Shown here in pieces: positions 20,625 through 32,039 of a DNA stretch of 64,000 bases; within the stretch, counting starts at the first letter, position 1, and each line of letters opens with the position of its first letter. A program made the position numbers and the translations under genes. Source of the stretch: Shinisaurus crocodilurus. Lineage: Eukaryota > Chordata > Lepidosauria > Squamata > Shinisauridae. Under the pieces are notes generated by a model. It was not told the DNA's origin and searched no databases. It worked only from the letters and a program-made list of their open reading frames with translations. The DNA lies in assembly GCA_021292165.1 (NCBI GenBank), contig CM037879.1, forward strand, positions 41,997,802-42,061,801, written 5' to 3'.

Positions 20625-20790
20625 CAGAAGGCTTTTTAATTATGAATATTGTGTTAATGCTGACTTGTCCATTTTGTTTCATGCTGGATTTTATTGTTTA
20701 GGTTTTAATTGTTATCTACCTTGTGAAAAATATATATTTTAAAAGGCAGGATATAAATATGTAAATAAATAAAATAGGCAAGGCAATGCT
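20625..20790 (+). repeat. L2-like LINE 3' tail
   Basis: T-rich sequence leads into TCTACCTTGTGAAAAATATA, then AAAAGGCAGGATATAAATAT and an AAATAAATAAAAT tail. This layout is typical of L2-type 3' UTR ends also seen at 17800-17910. Confidence 0.6.
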
Positions 20791-20913
20791 TTTAAAAAAC
20801 AGACTAACTTATTTTGTTGTAAGAGTCAACAATTTTATAATCAGTTAGAATGGAAGGCCATTCTCAGCTATACAGAAATATTTACTATTCCAAGCAAATA
20901 AGTTTAGATTCTA

Positions 20914-21030
20914 TGGACTGGATTAGACTTAGTCATGCTTAGGGTAGACCCACTGAAATCAATGGAACAAGTTAGTCATGACATTGACTTCCGTGAATTT
21001 AGTCTAAGCATGACTAAATCTGTATCCAAC
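20914..21030. mobile_element. Short palindromic MITE
   Basis: The left end GGACTGGATTAGACTTAGTC and the reverse complement of the right end GGTTGGATACAGATTTAGTC align, both continuing ATGCTTAG. The loop contains CCACTGAAATCAATGG. Related words occur at 16950-16970 and 21960-22045. Non-coding. Confidence 0.6.
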
Positions 21031-22684
21031 CGAAAGTAAAGTGTCTGTGCTAGCAATAATACTAAACATGGATTGTCAGCTGTTAAATGAATATAGTTGA
21101 TACATAACTATCAGACCATTGGACAGATGGTACAATTGCTCCCCATGCTGTTCTAGAAATCATTCACTATCACTTATGTCATCACTTGGGGGGACCAGAT
21201 AGAGAGGGAGGAAGAACAATTGCATCTCTGGATGTAGGAATTGTGGGGATGGATGGAGAATCAAAATAAGTAAAACAGCACTGGTCACACAACTTGTACT
21301 GCTGTAGATTGGGGGCGGGTCTCTCTGTGTTAACCAAACCTAACCCAAAAGGATAGAAATCATTTCAGGGAAGACTTTGGAATGTGAGTAGTCAAGACAT
21401 TAAACAATTTAGATCCCGCCTTATTTTTAAATATCTGCACATTTTATTTTCATGCATTAAGAGCCTTTTACAATTCACTTTCATGCCTTTGAGTTCCACT
21501 GGATTGTACTGCAAGACTCACATTTTCCAAGATATATCCACACAATAAACCAGTCCTGTACCATTTTACAAGATTTTGCTCTTATCAGTCCTTCTTCACA
21601 CTTCAGAAAAAAAAACCCACCTATTTTTTAGCACCACCTTTTCTAGCATTACATAAAGATGACATCCGTTCTGTCTGTTAGCTTAAGCAGTGAAAGAAGA
21701 GAACAATGGGATGAGTTTTCCAAAACTAATAAAACTATTCAGTACAGAGATTTTATTTTCCATCCCACATGAATGAAAGGTCATATGTGCTTTAGTACTG
21801 GAATAGGGTGGAGGAAAGATCAGGAAAATACTCCCAACCAAGTCTGCTGAGAACCATATAGATTTTTTTAGCAGACATCTCTGCTTTTGAAGTCCCAGAT
21901 ATTATGCAGATATCCTGCGGATTTAGCTTCGGATGGGCACGAGCCCCCAGTCCATTTAACGTTAGTCAGGACTAAAGTCTCACTGAAAGTAATGAGACTT
22001 AGGTTAGTTGGGACTCTTTTGTTCCATTGGTTTCAGTGGGACTTAGTTAAAACTTTCACTGCACTGAGGCCACAATCACCACTAGATAAGGTTAAAGCAG
22101 TTGCAGTTGGTAGTAAGTGTTTTTCAAAAGAGTTTCTTCCCTTATCTCATTGCCTTTTACTATTGACTAAATATGCTTGTGAATAATGGCCTCTGTTCAT
22201 CTCACGGGAAGCAATCAGCTACACCAAAATCTAGAAGCATGTGATTTATAATGTGGCATTTACTATTTTTTTTTACTTCTTCCTTTTGTAATTTGGACGT
22301 ATATCTGCAGTTCTCTCTCTCTCTTTGCTAGTGACGATTGAGCAGCCAGATACATCTGCTGCCTGAATTACTCCAAATCACACCAGAACCACCTGCACTA
22401 TGCCAACTTTCAACATCAACTTACCTTTCCTAAGAAGGTATATGGTTCAGTCATTCCTCACTGTTTTTATTATTCAGATACAACTGGCATACTGTGGATG
22501 CACAACTGACTCATCCAAAATAGCATGGCCATATGTCCTTGAGGATGCAGCCACATTGGATGTGGCAAATGGTTATTCTCCATTCTTGTAAGCCGCCACC
22601 ACGACCCATGTAGATGTGATTAGGGTAGATGCATGAAGAGCAATCATGGCTGCCTCTATCATGACTAGTCAATACTAAGTGAAG
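21031..22684. other. Unassigned sequence
   Basis: A possible MITE remnant lies at 21955-22070 (GTTAGTCAGGACTAAAGTCT, then TTTCAGTGGGACTTAGTTAA). A short TC run occurs near 22313-22325. No exon was recognised. Confidence 0.4.
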
Positions 22685-22890
22685 GTTTAGAGAGCGATCA
22701 TAGTACAGAGGAGGAACACATGCCTTCTATACAGAATATCTTACTTTCAATCCAGTTAAAAGGAACTGGTAGCAGGAGATGGGAAAGAGATTTGCCTGAG
22801 ACCCTGGAGAGTCTGCCAGTCAGAGTAGACAGCCAATGGGTAGATGGACAAATAGACTGGCATGGTATAAGACCACTTCCTGTGTTCCCA
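22685..22890 (+). mobile_element. tRNA-derived SINE, degraded
   Basis: It is collinear with the SINE at 1755-1920 and the minus-strand copy at 54815-54955. The B-box region TTTCAATCCAG is followed by CCTGAGACCCTGGAGAGTCT and GCCAGTCAGAGTAGACA, then TAGATGGACAAATAGACTGG. The A box is eroded. Confidence 0.65.
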
Positions 22891-22904
22891 GGGCTACCCT
22901 TCAT

Positions 22905-23105
22905 GGAACATAAGAACCTAAGAAGGGCCATGCTGGATCAGACCAGGGGTCCATCTAGTCCAGCACTCTGTTCACACAGTGGCCAACCCGTGGGATGCCC
23001 ACGGGATCCCACAAGCAGGACATGAGTGCAGCAGCACCCTCCCACCCATGTTCCCCAGCAGCAACTGGAGTACAAAGGCATACTGCCTTTGATACTGGAA
23101 CTGTA
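22905..23105 (+). repeat. Dispersed repeat, ATAAGAACCTAAGAAG family, copy 1
   Basis: It opens AACATAAGAACCTAAGAAG and continues GCTGGATCAGACCAGGGGTC, CATCTAGTCCAGCA, CACACAGTGGCCAAC, and AGGCATACTGCCTTTGATAC. The inverted copy at 31495-31705 follows the same order with few differences. A short diverged piece is at 37128-37205. It is a high-copy reptile repeat, probably a retroposon. Its class cannot be fixed from sequence alone. Confidence 0.75.
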
Positions 23106-23769
23106 CCACCTTGGATATACTTACCAAGGATTGCATGTTTAAACACTTTCATGTATTAAAGTCCTGCAGAAGCAAACATCACACATTTTCAAGGTTCACT
23201 TCATTTTCAACATTTGATTGAAGTTGGAAGTTTGACTATTTCAATTGGTTAAATAAATGAATAATGTTAATATAACATTTTCTAAATTTAATTCCAAGTC
23301 ATCTATCACATATTGTCAAACGTCAGCTCCCTTGTTATTGGCCTTCAGACAGCTGGCATAAACTATACTGTTCTGATGAGCATTTAATGATTAATGTCGG
23401 CCCTTGATTTTAGAGGGGGGCGTGTTTTATTGTAACAAACGTATGTTACAATCTGTTTTGTCTTAAATTTTGAAATGATTGTCTTTTATTCTTTTTGTTT
23501 TATTGTAAAACACTTCAAGGGATAATTAAAAAACAAAAACAAATAAAATGTTGATGGCTATTACATATCAGCTGTCAAATCGTCACTGCTACATGTCAGA
23601 TACTGTCAAAATCTAACCCCATGATACTAACAGATGTTGACTGCTACATGTCACTTAAATATTACTGTAAGAGGTTTACGTGGGGCTGCCTTTGAAAAGC
23701 ATTAGGAAACTTCAGCTAGTGCAAAATAGAATTGCTAAAGTTCTGACCAGAGCTGACTTTTGGAGTATG
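23106..23769. other. Unassigned AT-rich sequence
   Basis: The repeated words CAGCTGTCA/ACATGTCA and GTCAAA..TGTC near 23310-23660 give a loose internal repetition, but no family was identified. Confidence 0.4.
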
Positions 23770-24090
23770 TGATTTAGGGGCAATCCTATCGAGATGATCC
23801 TCCAAACTCAGAGGCTGATGATCATCCAGTGCAGCTGGGTGCTTTGGAAGTGGAGGAAAGGAGGCTGCAGAAGACACAGGATATGTAATACCTTGGCCTC
23901 TGCAGTTTCCTCCCCTCCCTGCCCCCAAAACATCTCCTGCAGCCCTTCTCCAAGGTTGAGTTCCTGACCTCAGAGAGGTAGCCGGTGCGGTTTTTCCTGC
24001 ACCAGCTGCGGGGGGTGGGGATCTGGGAATCCAAAGTATCCTATGGCCCCCTAGATGCTCTCTAGAGGCCATAGGATTGTTCCCTTCTGG
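23770..24090. mobile_element. MITE-like repeat, copy 1 (pairs with 59255-59640)
   Basis: The termini GGGGCAATCCTATC and GCCATAGGATTGTTCCC are inverted. The minus-strand words GGCAGGGAGGGGAGGAAACT, GCAGAGGCCAAGGTAT and CAGCCTCCTTTCC reappear with changes at 59455-59520. Non-coding. Confidence 0.6.
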
Positions 24091-24189
24091 TACCATTAGT
24101 TTCACTGGCTTCTGGTCCATTTCCAGGCTCAGTCTGAAGTGCTGGTGTGAAGGAACAGAATTGTTATCTATTTTTGTATTTAGTTTGCT

Positions 24190-24310
24190 TTTTTGGATAT
24201 TATTTATTTGAAATATTTTTATGCCACTCCTCAGCCAAAAAGGCTCCCAGAGTGGCTTACATATAATCAATTAAACAAGACAGTCCCTGACCGCAGGCTT
24301 ACAATCTAAA
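24190..24310 (-). repeat. LINE 3' tail remnant
   Basis: On minus, TGTAAGCCACTCTGGGAGCC leads to GGCATAAAAATATTTCAAAT and AAATAATA, an L2-type ending. Confidence 0.55.
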
Positions 24311-24724
24311 AAGACACAACACACAAGGAAAAAGTTTTGGGGAGGGAAGAAGGGGGGGGGGATTAATTCTTCTGGCAGGGCTGGTGGAATGGCCCTGTGC
24401 TCCCTCTCATGTCATCTCCCTCTGCACAGCCTGCTGGAATGGCAGCTGCTGGCGATATTATGGGACTGAAGTGTGTGTGTGTGTGGGTCAGTTTCAGCCA
24501 AAAGGTCAAAAGATTAGTTAGAGATGATAGGAGCCAGGAGGATTCTTGCTCAGGAAGACTAAGGATTACAGAAGGCTCAAGTCAAAAGTTTAGTTAGATA
24601 TAAGAGGCAGGATGTCTGCAGAGGAAGAAGAAAAAAAAGAATTTGCAGGAGGTTCAACAGAAGGTCAGGGGAAGAGCTTAGGAAAAGGAATTTAGGGCAA
24701 AGATGAAAAAGAAACTACCCTCCT

Positions 24725-24862
24725 GATTGGTTAGAGTGCTCTTAAAATAATACATTTATTGTGTTTTATTGTTGGTTTTATTGTTTTTGCTATTATTGTG
24801 TATGTCACCTTGAGAGCTTCGGCTATAGGATGACTCATAAATTGAATGAATGAAATGGAAAA
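24725..24862 (+). repeat. L2-like LINE 3' tail
   Basis: T-rich sequence leads to ATGTCACCTTGAGAGCTTCG, then GCTATAGGATGACTCATAAA and a TGAATGAATGAAA tail. It shares GAGAGCTTCGGCTAT with 17865-17880. Confidence 0.65.
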
Positions 24863-24944
24863 AAAATGAACACATTACAGTAGTCCAAATGGGATGTAAC
24901 CAAGGCATGTGTCAATATGGCCTGATCAGATATACATTTGGTAA

Positions 24945-25255
24945 TATGTAGCTCTATGTCCAGGTTCACATGTAATGGGTGATTGTGGGTTACTTAACCT
25001 ATGAATTGCTGCGCATGAGTGGGAGCGAGTGAGTGTGCTGCCTCTGGCACGCTCCTCACTTCCACTCTCAATTAACAACCTACAATTGCCCCGTTCATAG
25101 CTTGTTACCATGACATCCAAGGGACACTCAGGGTTGTTTAGGTTAAACAACCCAGAATTAACCCATGGTCTGTTGTTGCTGGGTTGCTTAATCCCTAAAC
25201 AACCCAAAGTGTCTGGGTTTGGACGTCATGTTAACAACCGAACTGGGTCTATATC
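24945..25255. mobile_element. Possible MITE with CCAGGTT-type ends
   Basis: The left phrase TATGTCCAGGTTCACATGTA and the right phrase GTGTCTGGGTTTGGACGTCA are roughly inverted. Internal AACAACCC/GGGTTGTT words can pair. The assignment is tentative and no TSD was found. Confidence 0.35.
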
Positions 25256-25598
25256 TTTTTTTTACATGTTTTTGAATTTTATTGTTTTAAATTATGATGG
25301 AAGCCACCTTGCTCATTTAATTTCAATGGAAAGACAATGTTTAGATTGAAAGATAGATAGATGTATTTATTGTTGTAGCATGTCAGCTGTCAGATGATGT
25401 CAAACGTTGCAAAATCTTCAGAATGCAAATGCAGATACAGAAAATGGAGAAGCTACTGAATATTAGAAGAATCTAGTGAAGTATATGTCATCAAAAACAT
25501 GCCATCAAAGCTCACAGAAGAGAATCTAAAGAAATGTTTTGCTGTTGTTGTGGGGTAGAGCAGGAATGAATTATAGCTGAGCTGGTATGATCCTATGA

Positions 25599-25734
25599 CA
25601 GTGTTCTCCAACCTTGGTTATTTCAGTTGTTTTTGGCCTACAACTCCCAGCATGCCCCAGCCAGCCAGGCTGGCTGGGGCATGCTGGGAGTTGTAGGCCA
25701 AAAACATCTGGGGAACCAAGGTTGGAGAACACTG
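25599..25734. mobile_element. Snap-back hAT-like MITE, copy 2
   Basis: CAGTGTTCTCCAACC to GGTTGGAGAACACTG, with near-perfect arms. TSD TCCTATGA (25591-25598) and TCCTAGGA (25735-25742) match at 7 of 8, which places the family in hAT. Confidence 0.88.
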
Positions 25735-25873
25735 TCCTAGGATGATTGTACTAGCTGCCTTGCTGCACATTTGGTTCATCCCTGCAAAAAAGGTATGGCT
25801 CATTTATTTCATGTTTTTTAAAAATTATTTTTAAGCCACCTTTATTTTTTTAAAAAATAAATTATTTTTAAGC

Positions 25874-26135
25874 CACCTGCCAACATTTTTCTGATGCAAG
25901 AGCAGATGTACTGTATTTTTCCGTCTATAAGACGCCCCCATGTATAAGACGCCCCCCACTGGGCAGTTTCGCAACCGCGCAGTTCTCTCCTTGTCTTACT
26001 TCCGTGTATAAGACGACCCTCAATTTTTAGTCTAACAATTTTAGGAAAAAGTATAATACATGGAAAAATACTGTAGTTTAAAAAAATGGACACAGAAGAA
26101 GGGCACAAGGTCAAATAGAAATTAGAAAGCTTTAG
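25874..26135 (+). repeat. Dispersed repeat unit carrying a nested MITE
   Basis: CCACCTGCCAACATTTTTCT to GCAGATGTA, then after the insertion GTTTAAAAAAATGGACACAG, AAGAAGGGCACAAGGTCAAA and CTTTAGTTTC. The same unit without the insertion is at 26911-27003. Confidence 0.8.
25911..26073. mobile_element. TA-flanked MITE (mariner/pogo-like), 163 bp
   Basis: The TIRs with target TA read TACTGTATTTTTCCGT on the left and, reverse-complemented, TACAGTATTTTTCCAT on the right. The target TA is duplicated (25909-25910 and 26074-26075) and is single in the empty paralogue at 26946-26947. Internal TATAAGACG words repeat three times. A TA target indicates the Tc1/mariner/pogo group. Non-coding. Confidence 0.88.
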
Positions 26136-26203
26136 TTTCATGGTATAACTCTCTCAAGGTGGCATGCAGCATAAAAACAATATACAAAAGTATACAAAGA
26201 GGC

Positions 26204-26230
26204 AATAAATAAATAAATAAATAAATATAC
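26204..26230. repeat. AAAT microsatellite
   Basis: Tandem ATAA units. Confidence 0.9.
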
Positions 26231-26479
26231 AATAAAATACTATAAAACAGATTTACACCAACAAAACATGCAGCCCACAGATTCTGTGAGGGATAGCAAA
26301 AATAGGTGGTCTCTACCTGAAGACGTGCAAAGAAGGGGCCTGATGAACCCCTGATGGAAGCTGATTCGAGGCAGTGGTGTGGGGCCACCACTGAAATGGC
26401 GCTCTACCTTGTGCTCACCAGCCTAACGGCCCTTGGGAGGTGGTGCCCAAGGCAGCATGGGATTTGTGTTTAGAATGCT

Positions 26480-26640
26480 GGATCAGGAGTTCACTGGCTT
26501 AACTCTTTTGTAGACTAACCTACCCCACGGGGTTGTTATGAGGATAACATGGGGGGGAGGGAGGGAAAGAAGCATGTCACCTTAAGGTTAAGTTCCATAG
26601 AAGGAAGATGGGATATAAATGTAATACATAAATACGTTTC
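26480..26640 (+). repeat. 3' fragment of tRNA-SINE
   Basis: AACCTACCCCACGGGGTTGT, then TATGAGGATAACATG, GATGGGATATAAATGTAATA and an ACATAAATAC tail match the 3' half of 44710-44968. Confidence 0.6.
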
Positions 26641-26910
26641 TGCTTTGTGAATAGTGTTGGTCCTTCACTTGACCAACATGATCATGATCAAATACAGACC
26701 TGGTTGACGAAGGCTGCACACCAGCGAGTGTTGCATGAAATCAGTTTCTTCCCGTTATCTATTAATAAAAATGAAGTGGAAGTACAAACTTGCCTCAGCC
26801 CTCTGCAACATGAAATGAGCTTGCAATGAAATGTTTGTAGCCTTCTCAATTATTTCTGCAGAAAGGGAATGTCTGCAGCTGTCGGGGGGGGGGGGGGGAG
26901 AGCTCAGTAG

Positions 26911-27003
26911 AACCTGCCAACATTTTTCTGATGCAAGAGCAGATGTAGTTTAAAAAAATGGATACAGAAGAAGGGCACAAGGTCAAATAGAAACCTTTAG
27001 TTT
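26911..27003 (+). repeat. Paralogous repeat unit, empty site of the MITE at 25911
   Basis: It carries AACCTGCCAACATTTTTCTG, then GCAGATGTAGTTTAAAAAAA with a single TA, then the same GAAGGGCACAAGG continuation. It is preceded by a G run at about 26884-26899. Confidence 0.85.
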
Positions 27004-27139
27004 CTAGGCACACTTTCTAAGGGCGCAATTCTGGCTGGCTGCAGGCCCCACCCTCTCCTCCCGAGACCTTCCCATGTTCACCGTGAAGGTGGAAAGCAGA
27101 AAATTAATCAGCATCCAGGTGAACACCATTGCAGAGCTC

Positions 27140-27290
27140 TGGGCAATTGGGAACTTCCTGGGTGACCTTAGACCGCTCGCACTCCCTCTCAGCCTAAGCT
27201 ACCTCACGAGGTTGCCATGAGGATGAAAGGGAGGGAGAGCTATACCGCGGCGTGAAGCAGGGCGAAGTAGCAGATCTCAGGGAGAAGCTG
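27140..27290 (+). repeat. Possible fragment of tRNA-SINE body
   Basis: CTGGGTGACCTTAGACC, CCCTCTCAGCCTAAGCTACC, TCACGAGGTTGCCATGAGGA follow the order found in 44790-44870, with more change. Confidence 0.55.
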
Positions 27291-28565
27291 CTCACCTAGT
27301 TATGCAGGACACAGGCCATTTAGGGCATTTAAAAACACTTAGGAGGAATGCTCTGAGATCAACACTTCACTTGGTTCACTTTACTAAGTATCTAGTAATG
27401 CAGATGTATTTACATGTTGTTTTTTGGCATATACATATGCATAATATACACATTATATGTACAGTCTTGTATGCTATTGTTTGCCAGAGAGCCTAGGACA
27501 AGTCATCTGCTTATAGTTCAACCACTGCTTCAGTTGATGCCTTGTTCTTCAGAAAAAGACATTTAGGGCACAAACATATGACTCCATCCCAGGGCCCATA
27601 GGAGAGACGGGATCCCTCTCTCCAGGGTTGGAGACAAGAGCTCCAACCTCAGCGAAGGAGATCTGGTCTCAGATCCCCCCTCCCTACCCCTGTGGATCTT
27701 TCTGCAGTCCTTCCCTCGCCAATGTTGGAGAGGGGGAAACGCGCAATTCGAGGGTGCGGCACTGATGGAGCAGGGTAGGCTCTGGATATGCATTTTCTCA
27801 GCATTCCACCACACCCCCAATGCAGGGCAACATTTAGACCAGCCTAAAAGCTGGTCTGTTTCCCTCACATTGCTCATAACTGGGAGGCGAAATCATTTTT
27901 TAAAATTATTTTTTTTTAATAAGAAAAATGCTTCTCCTCCATCCCAGTCAACTTCCTGGCAGGAGCCCAATAGGGCTTAGGGAATGTTGGAGTGGTCTGA
28001 ATTTGGATTGCTCTGAACACACAACAGGAGTGCCCTGGCAACACAGAGCAATCCTGAAGTGTATGTGTGTGGGGGGGGTGGGGGGAGAAGAGATTTCATG
28101 CCAGAATAATTATTACTTCCTCAACGTGGCCAGTTCACTGTGGCCAGTGAAGGAGATCTTAAATGTCATTCTTGCTGCCTTTTTCCTCCTCTTCCTCTGT
28201 GGCTCCCCCCCTTCTCACCCCCCCCCCTTGGGAGGGAAAATAGCTACAGCAGCTTGAGGCTGGCATCATTTCTGGGTGCAATCTACAGGCATGCTGGAGG
28301 AACAAGGGGACTTTGGATTCTGCAGATCGAAGGCTGCCCCCAACACTCTCCATCTTGAGCCCAACCACCAATGGGAACACTGCTGGTGGCGCATCTATGC
28401 CCATGGAGCATTCTGCCAGTGGATGGAGGGGATCACAGCGGAAGTACTATCCTGCCAGCATCCCTCAACCAGCGTTTGGCCAGCTTTAGGATTTGTCCGT
28501 AGTTTGAGCTTGTATTATAGCATGTGGCAGTGGCACGCAATCCATCAAATCAGATATCAGTGACA
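27291..28565. other. Unassigned sequence
   Basis: No repeat family or exon recognised. Poly-G/poly-C interruptions occur at about 28067-28085 and 28218-28229. The reading frames here have no recognisable domain. Confidence 0.4.
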
Positions 28566-28640
28566 TTGATTGATTCGTACCCCGCCTTTCTATCAAGAAA
28601 AACTGGCACTCAAGGTGGCTATACACAACACTAAGACATT
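28566..28640 (-). repeat. SINE/L2-type tail fragment
   Basis: The plus-strand text TTGATTCGTACCCCGCCTTT followed by CTCAAGGTGGC is the reverse of the tail found at 12290-12350. Confidence 0.5.
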
Positions 28641-29224
28641 TTAATATATCTGTTTCCAATTAAAAAGCATATCGTACTACTGGAATGTACATATATATTT
28701 GCTGGGGAAATTTGGGAGAGAGAAAAGATTCATACCATCAAATTCACACATAAAATTTCTACTTAAAAAAAAAAAGACCTCTGTAAAGGGGATCTAGACA
28801 TCTAGCATGTGACATCCAGTGGCAATTTTAGAACCTGGACTTAATGGCCCTCTCCCTCCCTCCCTCTTACACACCCAGCCTTTAGAGTTGGTCTAAAAGT
28901 GGTTGTTCTCTCCTCACTGCACTGCCTTTCCATGCTTTACAACTGCATAAACTGCATAAACTTAAATCAAAGCACCATAATGACTACAGGAATAAAATAC
29001 AATTTGTTGCTGCTGCCCTGATGCTTAACACATTTACTTAGGAATAAACACCATTTTGTTGTAGGAAAAGATGATACTTCCCTGACTATAAAATGTTTGT
29101 TCTTTTTAATTAGAAGAAGAATGAAAGGATGCTGCGACAAGCAGCTTCAGCCCCAGTAGACCCCAGCATCACCTGCTCCTGTCATCTGCTGTTCTCTGGG
29201 AAGCCCCTGGAGATCCCTGGGCTG
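28641..29224. other. Unassigned sequence
   Basis: No feature recognised. Confidence 0.45.
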
Positions 29225-29481
29225 AAGGGCTGGTCCAAAGGACAAGGTGGCGCCCCTGCCATTCCAACGTCAGAAACTGAGTGGACTGGGTGTTGAATTT
29301 CTCTTCAACATTGTTGATGGGACAGCATCCTCCACCACACCTGAATCCAGCAGGCTAGCTTGAGAGGCACAGCGCAGGCCACGTGGCCCACAGCTCTCTC
29401 CTCCAACATCTTGCTGCTGCCTCCCTGGATCTGCTGCCTGAGGCAACTGCCTCACTCTGCCTAATGGTAGGGCCGGCCCTG
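29225..29481 (+). mobile_element. hAT-like MITE, CAGGGCCAGCCC family, copy 2
   Basis: It begins AAGGGCTGGTCC, runs through GTTGAATTTCTCTTCAACAT, CTCTCCTCCAACATCTTGCT and GATCTGCTGCCTGAGGCA, and ends GGGCCGGCCCTG. Collinear with 8086-8346. The TSD is not evident. Confidence 0.7.
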
Positions 29482-31494
29482 GTCTTTAGCCCCGAGGTCC
29501 AGCCCTAGTTGCACCACTGGAAGCATCAGGAACGGGGCCAGGAGGCATGACCCTGCTTTCTTTTAATCACATAGAGCTCTTCCACATGATGAATGTGTGA
29601 CATAGGCTAGAGAAAGCTTCTGTGTGCATGGTGTGTTATATGGGGATCATGGTTCAAAAATGCAAGGTCACACCTGAAGTCTGAAGAGATGCAGTCCAGT
29701 AAGAGTCTAGCACCATGGGATTCTGCTGATCATGTAGGTTAGCTCAGGCTGCCTGAGAAAAGCACCATAAATGGAAGGTGAGGTTGGCAGCATCCCACTG
29801 CCTCATCTTCACGGATTCATTTACTTTGTTGGCGTGCAAAATTCCTGGGTTAATTCATGATGAATGAGTCACATGCCTCATTCACCATGAGCCCAGAAAT
29901 GCAAGGAGCTATTATGGACAGAAAGAAAAAGATTTTTTAAAAAAAAAAAAAGTCTGGGGAGGGCAGGGGGGAATCAAAATGTGCATTGCCCTTGAATCAG
30001 CCCCCAAAGGTGAAGTTGAGAGAAGCTGAACTTCAAACTCAGGAGATTGCTCTCTGGGGAGGCACAGGGACTGGAGAGAATGTGCTAACCCTGCCCAGGT
30101 TTTACCTCTTCCTTAGATAAAGAAAGGAATGTGGTTTCCAAAGCTGTTGAACAACGACCGCAGCACCGTTTTCGGGGTGGTGATAGCTTTATGATTTTTC
30201 CCCAGCCATTAGAAGCAACACAGGAAGGAGAAGAAAGATGAGATTTCTCTCAGCACTGTAAAACCTTCCTCCCTGACTGCAAAACAGGGAGCTGGCATTT
30301 CGGAATCCCAACTCAGCAGAGCACATGTTCCAGAATGCAGCTCAATGGTGAAATAATTTACCGTATGTCTGGAGGACGTCAGTTCATCACTGCGAAAGAA
30401 CTTCAGAAACTAATTCAGCAGCTTAATTTTCCTCTTTTGCTGGAACATGTCACCTGCCAAGGAGGAAGGAGTTGACACGAGGGAAGAAAGAGATGGGAAG
30501 ACTAATGAAGAGGCTCAGGATCTGGAAAGACCACCCCGTCCACACAATATGGCAATGCATCACTGGGGGAAAATGACATTCGAGCCAGAATGGAATATTT
30601 CAGAATGAAAGTGGAAACCCTGGTGACAGGGATGGATGGATCAATCCATTTCCAGTCCATGTCCGTTTCACATGTGTCCATTCATAAGTCCGTTTTGTCC
30701 CGTTCCCGCATTAATGTGCTTTCCCCTCCCTAATCCTCATGAAAATTTGTATTTAAATACATGATATTTTATTTGTATTAAATATGAACATATTCCCCCC
30801 CCCATATGCATTTTACCCTAAAAAATGCATTTTAATAGACATTTTGATATACCGGTATTTGTTGTTGTTTTTTAGCGGTGAACTGCATCACCACATTCAG
30901 AGAAATGCTCAATCCAAAGAATAACATTAGTCCAGGAGGAGCAGATCAGATTGGTTCACTTTAAAATGCAGACTGGATGGAATCCTCAAGCATCCTCTCA
31001 TAGACCTCATGCATATATCTGAGCTCTAACAAGGGATGCACATGGACAGATTTAGGAGCAGGTGACCCAGGCAACTAGCTAGAGTGCCTTGGCTTCACTG
31101 AGCTAGGCCAAGGGAATATGTATCATGTGCTATCTACTTGACTATCCATGGAATAGCTGAAACAAATCTTAGACACTGTTCATCTTCTCCCATTACGCTG
31201 GCAATACTGAGCTGCATAGCCAGTGCTGTTAATGTTCACTGCTGTCATCTGTTCACAGGAAAAGGTATGCCAGTGTACAGCGTGTGCGACTGTGAGCAGA
31301 TCCATGCATGCAAATTTGTTATAGGGCCACAGTTGTGCCCCTACCTTAAGGATGAGTCGGATGAATTGAATTAAGGGTGAGTCAGAAAGCAGGGGTGTAG
31401 AATGGCAGCAAATGTAGTTGATTACCAGGGATGTGGGAGAGAATGTGCCGAGTACCTGGGCCCAATCTACTCTATCAATGGAGACTAGTCCTCC
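29482..31494. other. Unassigned sequence, 2 kb
   Basis: An AT-rich piece at 30770-30850 with TGCATTTTA words resembles the core of 2980-3170. Otherwise no repeat, exon or RNA gene was recognised. Confidence 0.4.
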
Positions 31495-31705
31495 TGATGG
31501 CTCTCTGCTGCCTCCAGTATCAAAGGTGGTATGCCTGTGCACACCAGTTGCTGGAGAACATGGGCAGGAGGGTGCTGCAGCACTCGAGTCATGTCCTGCT
31601 TGTGCGTTTCCCGTGGGCAGCTGGTTGGCCACTGTGGGAACAGAATGCTGGACTAGATGGACCCTTGGTCTGATCCAGCAAGGCTCTTCTTATGTTCTTA
31701 CTCTT
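31495..31705 (-). repeat. Dispersed repeat, ATAAGAACATAAGAAG family, copy 2
   Basis: The minus-strand reading (TAAGAACATAAGAAGAGCC, GCTGGATCAGACCAAGGGTC, CATCTAGTCCAGCA, CACAGTGGCCAACCAG, CAGGCATACCACCTTTGATA) matches 22905-23105 almost throughout. Confidence 0.8.
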
Positions 31706-32039
31706 CCCAAGAGAGGAGATTTCAGAAGAGATCTAAAACTACCCCCACCTCTGAGGGAAAGAGAAATTTCTTGAAAATAAAGGACAAATATAAAATAGGC
31801 TCTATTCCTGTTGTTCACAGAAGTCCAGAAATGCACTCTTTTTCAAACAGAATCAACATTATAATAGGATTTGAGCACCCCCAACCCCAGGAAATATTGT
31901 CACACCTCCAGAATCAATGTCTGTACAAAGGGAATTATGGAACTCTTTGCAACAAGGAAATCAAGAACACAAGGCACCGTATTCTGTGTGGATGGTATTG
32001 GTTGCCAACATTGGGTACTGGATACATGGAATGGTAGCT
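31706..32039. other. Unassigned sequence
   Basis: No feature recognised. Confidence 0.45.
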
